Assembly: GCA_028023455.1 (NCBI GenBank)
Contig: JAQFVV010012496.1
Location: 3,596,001 to 3,660,000 of the forward strand
Reading direction: 5' to 3'
Origin: Epiperipatus broadwayi
Taxonomy: Eukaryota > Onychophora > Udeonychophora > Euonychophora > Peripatidae
Length of the DNA: 64,000 nt
Shown here in pieces: positions 59,520 to 64,000 of this stretch (the first letter of the stretch is position 1; each line of letters starts with the position of its first letter). The notes under the pieces were generated by a model. That model had not been told where the DNA came from, did no database searches, and saw only the letters and a list, made by a program, of their open reading frames with translations. Both the position numbers and the translations under genes were made by a program.

Positions 59520-59845
59520 ATCATCATCAACCATTATCAATTCACTTCAGGATGAAGGTCTCTCCAAGTTCAATCCATCTCTTCCGATCTTTAGCTTCTC
59601 TTCTCCTCATCACCCCTGCACACTTTCTTATTTCATCCATCCATCTCACATGTGGTCTCTTTCTGGGTCTTTTAAAATCTCTTGGAATCCAGTTTAAGAT
59701 TTCAGTTGTCCATCTATTATCATCTCTTCTAGCAATATGTCCAGCCAAACTCCACTTCAGTCTTTTAACTTTTTCAATGAGGTCAGTAACACCTGTTTAT
59801 TCTCTTACCTATATATTGCCTTTTCGATCTCTTCTTGTTATATAG
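59520..59845 (-). pseudogene. RTE-like LINE C-terminal fragment
   Basis: On the minus strand: VTDLIEKVKRLKW (59790-59750), LAGHIARRDDNRWTTEILNW, KRPRKRPHVRWMDEIRKCAG, REAKDRKRWIELGETFIL, then stop at about 59541. Very similar to the copy at 32.1 kb, with L for W at the start of the WAGH motif and a frameshift upstream. The RT core is absent. It lies inside the family M palindrome, so it inserted after M. Confidence 0.85.
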
Positions 59846-60334
59846 AATGTAAATTATATGTTCATGTATATTTATATTCATATATTTGTATTATGTTGTA
59901 GTTCTGAAAAAGATTGCTGGGGCAATCGAAACTGTACACTATAAAAAGGAGTGATAAATAATTATATGGAATATATTAGGACACAGACTATTCTATATTT
60001 GGAAAATATGGTGATTCAATCTTTTTCTTTATTGTTTTTTTTTTTTTTTGGAGGATATTGGAGAGATGTTTACTCTGCATTCCTCCTTTTACCTATTTAA
60101 GAAATATTTTGTTTAAAAAGTTCAAATATTTCAATAAATACTACTTGAAATAGTATATACTTTAGTATCGGAGAAAGTCTATACATTTTATTTGCTACGC
60201 TGAAGATCTAGGATTCAGATATGTTGTGTAAAGACATTCTCAAGAAATTGCATCATTATATATCTGAAATCATAGCAATTCAACCAGTATTCAATACTGA
60301 ATAATATTTCTCTAATTTCCACTATAGAACTCTC

Positions 60335-60545
60335 ATGCAATGTAGGGACTGGTTTCTACCTGCTTTAACACCTTGTGGAAGGATGTACTGATAAATATAT
60401 GACCAAGACACACAAAAAAGATCTATGATTCCCAAGATGCATATTTCATGCTGAATTAGTACTCATCAGTTGTCTCAGACCCATAATCTCTTACACATAT
60501 CTTTACCACTATCCAGTATACATATACAAAAATAAAATGTCTGTT
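60335..60545 (+). mobile_element. Family D element
   Basis: TGTAGGGACTGGTTTCTACC, CACCTTGTGGAAGGATGTAC, GATTCCCAAGATGCATATTT, CTGAATTAGTACTCATCAG and TCTTACACATATCTTTACC, ending near the ATATACA position of the other copies. Confidence 0.7.
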
Positions 60546-60985
60546 AATTAAAAACTATTGTAATAACAATAAAAATAATAAAAATAAAGGAGCATGAATT
60601 GTTAAACAAGCATGTGAAAAATAAAAATAATGGTTTAATGACTGCTTCAGTTTTCTTGGATCATGAAAGGACCTGTAAATATAAATTTAAGTTTGATATT
60701 GAAAGTGTTAAGATTCTTCATGAAGAGAGAAACCATAATTAAAAAAAAATTAAGAAGCAATTTTAATAAGAAATAAAATAAATATAATTAATAGATAAGC
60801 TGCTAATGTTAAAATTCGGGATTCATGGGATTTGAGTAAATGAAGTTTGTTTCCATTTTGGTTTTTGAATTTAATGGCAGTTGAGAAGGGTTAAGGTATT
60901 AACCAAAAGTACTTCTGTGAATTGAAAGACTGTATATAATAGTTAATTACCATTATATTTATCATTTTTATTACAATAGTTTTTA
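60546..60985. other. No recognised feature
   Basis: AT-rich gap; nothing assignable. Confidence 0.4.
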
Positions 60986-60989
60986 AGTA

Positions 60990-62355
<1,366 letters not shown>

Positions 62356-62856
62356 ATGTCTAATAAAAATTATTAGTATTCAATATTGATTGGTCTCTAA
62401 GTCTTTTTCACTGAAAGATAAACTAAGTCTCAGGACATCAAAACATTGACTGTAAAAATGATTGAAATATAGTACAACTTTTACTATTGGTGGAGAAAAT
62501 GCTCTAGACATACAGATTAACTATGATTATTGCTTTTAAAAATTGAATTTAGATTTTATTAATGTTAGGAATAAAATTTATGAAGATGCTACACCATTAA
62601 TAAAAATTCAGAGAAATTATTGACAAATTCAAGGCAAAAAAATGTATACGTTAAGTGATATAATTTTTTAAAACATTGTTATTTAATATTTTAGTAAAAA
62701 GATTTTAAAAGCATAAATCAGCAATAATCAAGATTAAGATGATTATCAAAGTTCATCTTTGATTTGCAGATAATGGAAATTGAGATTATTTCAGAGATTT
62801 TTATTAATAAAGTTAAAGAACTAAATATAAAAACAGAATTACTGATAAATATGAGT
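62356..62856. other. No recognised feature
   Basis: AT-rich gap without a family member. Confidence 0.4.
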
Positions 62857-63565
62857 TACTTGTGAGTTTTCAAGTAAACCAAGATGGCAGCCCATATTTT
62901 TGATAAATATACTAGTTCAAGGGCCTATAATTCACTGAAATCTGTTAGTTGTTACATTAAAACAAAATTAATAAATTGATTGTTAAATTTAAAAAAAAAT
63001 ATAAATGGTGATAAATTTCATTAAAAAGTTTTATTTGAATTTTTTTTTTACTTATATCATAATGTAGGAAGCAACGAGAAACTTTTAGCACTGTCATATT
63101 CAATTCAATGTGATTCTTTTTGTCAGCAGTTTTTTTGGTAAATTGTCATAATGATAAAAATTTGGGATCTTTTTGTCACAGAACATCATGCAATGGACTA
63201 TTTCCAAAGGTACAGGATTCTGCCCCCCCCCCAAATGTGTGTGTTAATGATCACACAATGATTGCATGCCATTGACACAAATAAAGTGTAAATATTGTAC
63301 TTACATATTTTTTTTATTTTTCTGTAATAATAAGTTAATCCAATAAAAAAAAAAAAAAAAGAAAAGAAAATAAACTGTAAATCTTGTAATTAATTTTCCC
63401 ACAATGATTTCTTTTTTTGAAATAACAGTAAAAAATAAAATGTAATTATTAAATACAATGTTTTCTAATAAGCTTTTTTTTGGAAACATTTTTTGGGGCC
63501 CCTAAAACTGTAGATTTATCAAAAATATAAGCTGCCATCTTGGTTTACTTGAAAACTCATAAGTA
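62857..63565. mobile_element. Family E element, complete 709-bp copy
   Basis: TIRs of about 50 bases: TACTTGTGAGTTTTCAAGTA, AACCAAGATGGCAGCC on the left and GCTGCCATCTTGGTTTACTT, GAAAACTCATAAGTA on the right, with about four mismatches. The body has TTTTTGTCAGCAGTTTTTT, TTGTCATAATGATAAAAAT and ACAAATAAAGTGTAAATATT. No transposase. The CAAGATGGC in each TIR matches the core of the YY1 site. Confidence 0.82.
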
Positions 63566-64000
63566 TTCAATTTTTTTTTCTTATATTATAATGTGGGAAG
63601 CAATGAGACACTCTTGACATTTAGTATTTTGGTTCAATTAAGCATTTTTCTTTTTGTTAGCAAGTTTTTTTGGTAAATTATCATAATGATAAAAATTTGG
63701 GATGTTCCTATCACAGAAAATGATGCAGTGGATTATTTCCAAAGATATGGGATTCTGTCCTCCCAAAAACAGAAAGTGATGCAGTTGGCTATTTCCAAAG
63801 ATATGGGATTATGCCCTCCTAAAAACAGAAAGTGATGCAGTGGACTATTTCCAAAGATATGGGATTCTGTCCTCCCAAAAACAGAAAGTGATGCAGTTGA
63901 CTATTTCCAAAGATACGGGATTCTGCCCTCCCGAAAACAGAAAGTGATGCAGTGGGCTATTTCCAAAGATATGGGATTCTGCTCTCCCAAAAACCGAAAG
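63566..64000 (+). mobile_element. Partial family E copy with a 56-bp tandem array
   Basis: E body sequence starts again (TATAATGTGGGAAGCAATGA, TTATCATAATGATAAAAATT) and then repeats the segment TGATGCAGTGGACTATTTCC ... CTCCCAAAAACAGAAAG with a period of exactly 56 bases. Unit starts are at 63721, 63777, 63833, 63889 and 63945. The array runs off the window edge, so its size is unknown. Confidence 0.85.

Larger units (their letters stand above)
59225..59970. mobile_element. Family M palindrome interrupted by other insertions
   Basis: Left arm 59235-59340 (TACTAAATTGTCCATGCAC, CCTTACAGTTTCGATTGCAC, CAGCAATCTTCTTCAGAAC) and right arm 59895-59965 (GTTCTGAAAAAGATTGCTGG, GGCAATCGAAACTGTACAC) are separated by about 560 bases, which hold an A/T-rich inverted repeat (59395-59518) and an RTE fragment. 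Confidence 0.7.

Overview
This window is AT-rich eukaryotic DNA (roughly 70% A+T by eye) and is best read as intergenic or intronic sequence of an animal, probably an invertebrate. There are no bacterial-type operons, no long non-repetitive ORFs and no intact host gene I can defend. What identifies it as metazoan is the mobile-element set: degraded RTE-like and other non-LTR retrotransposons, a Penelope-like element with GIY-YIG remnants, tRNA-derived SINEs with A-rich tails, piggyBac-like TTAA elements, and a short hAT element whose sequence I recognise as SPIN, known for horizontal transfer among tetrapods and a few invertebrates. A lophotrochozoan such as a mollusc is a reasonable guess; the sequence does not settle it.

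Most of the window is built from a few short families that recur many times, usually as palindromes (foldback elements). I use private labels. A has the recurring segments CTCCATACAGTAGTGCCAC and AGAGTAATCAATGGATGC. B starts like TTTGAACTCAGACTTTCAC and has tRNA-like arms. C contains AGACTGGTTTCTGC and TCTACTTAATAGTTA. D has the segment TCATGCTGAACTAGCACTC. E has ~50-bp inverted repeats holding a YY1-like CAAGATGGC motif. F contains GTTGTCAAGGCAACCTCC. M contains CAATCGAAACTGT and AGCAATCTTCTTCAGAA. S is a tRNA-derived SINE. T is a palindrome with outward-facing tRNA-like heads.

Layout: 1-4.3 kb, B and A hairpins and a large inverted-repeat element filled with a 63-bp minisatellite. 5-8 kb, B, F and A copies. 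9-12.3 kb, SINE, SPIN, piggyBac-like MITE and E. 12.6-18 kb, T, B copies and a LINE remnant. 19-20.5 kb, Penelope-like remnant. 20.7-25.5 kb, A, C and a 99-bp minisatellite inside an M element. 26-31 kb, B hairpin, a MITE with perfect terminal repeats, a LINE between TAA microsatellites, a second piggyBac-like MITE and a ~660-bp palindrome. 31-41 kb, A, an RTE fragment, D and C palindromes. 41-52 kb, F, B, a near-perfect 230-bp palindrome, T, a tandem run of A, and E with a nested B. 53-60 kb, LINE fragments, A, M, a GC-richer non-repetitive patch and T. 60-64 kb, D carrying a ~1-kb TCTA microsatellite, then E copies, the last expanding into a 56-bp tandem array at the window edge.

The recurring theme is that short palindromic elements, some carrying Pol III promoter-like boxes, repeatedly give rise to tandem arrays from their own internal sequence (63, 99 and 56 bp, and TCTA). 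All ORFs of any length here are either repeat-encoded open frames or decayed transposon fragments.
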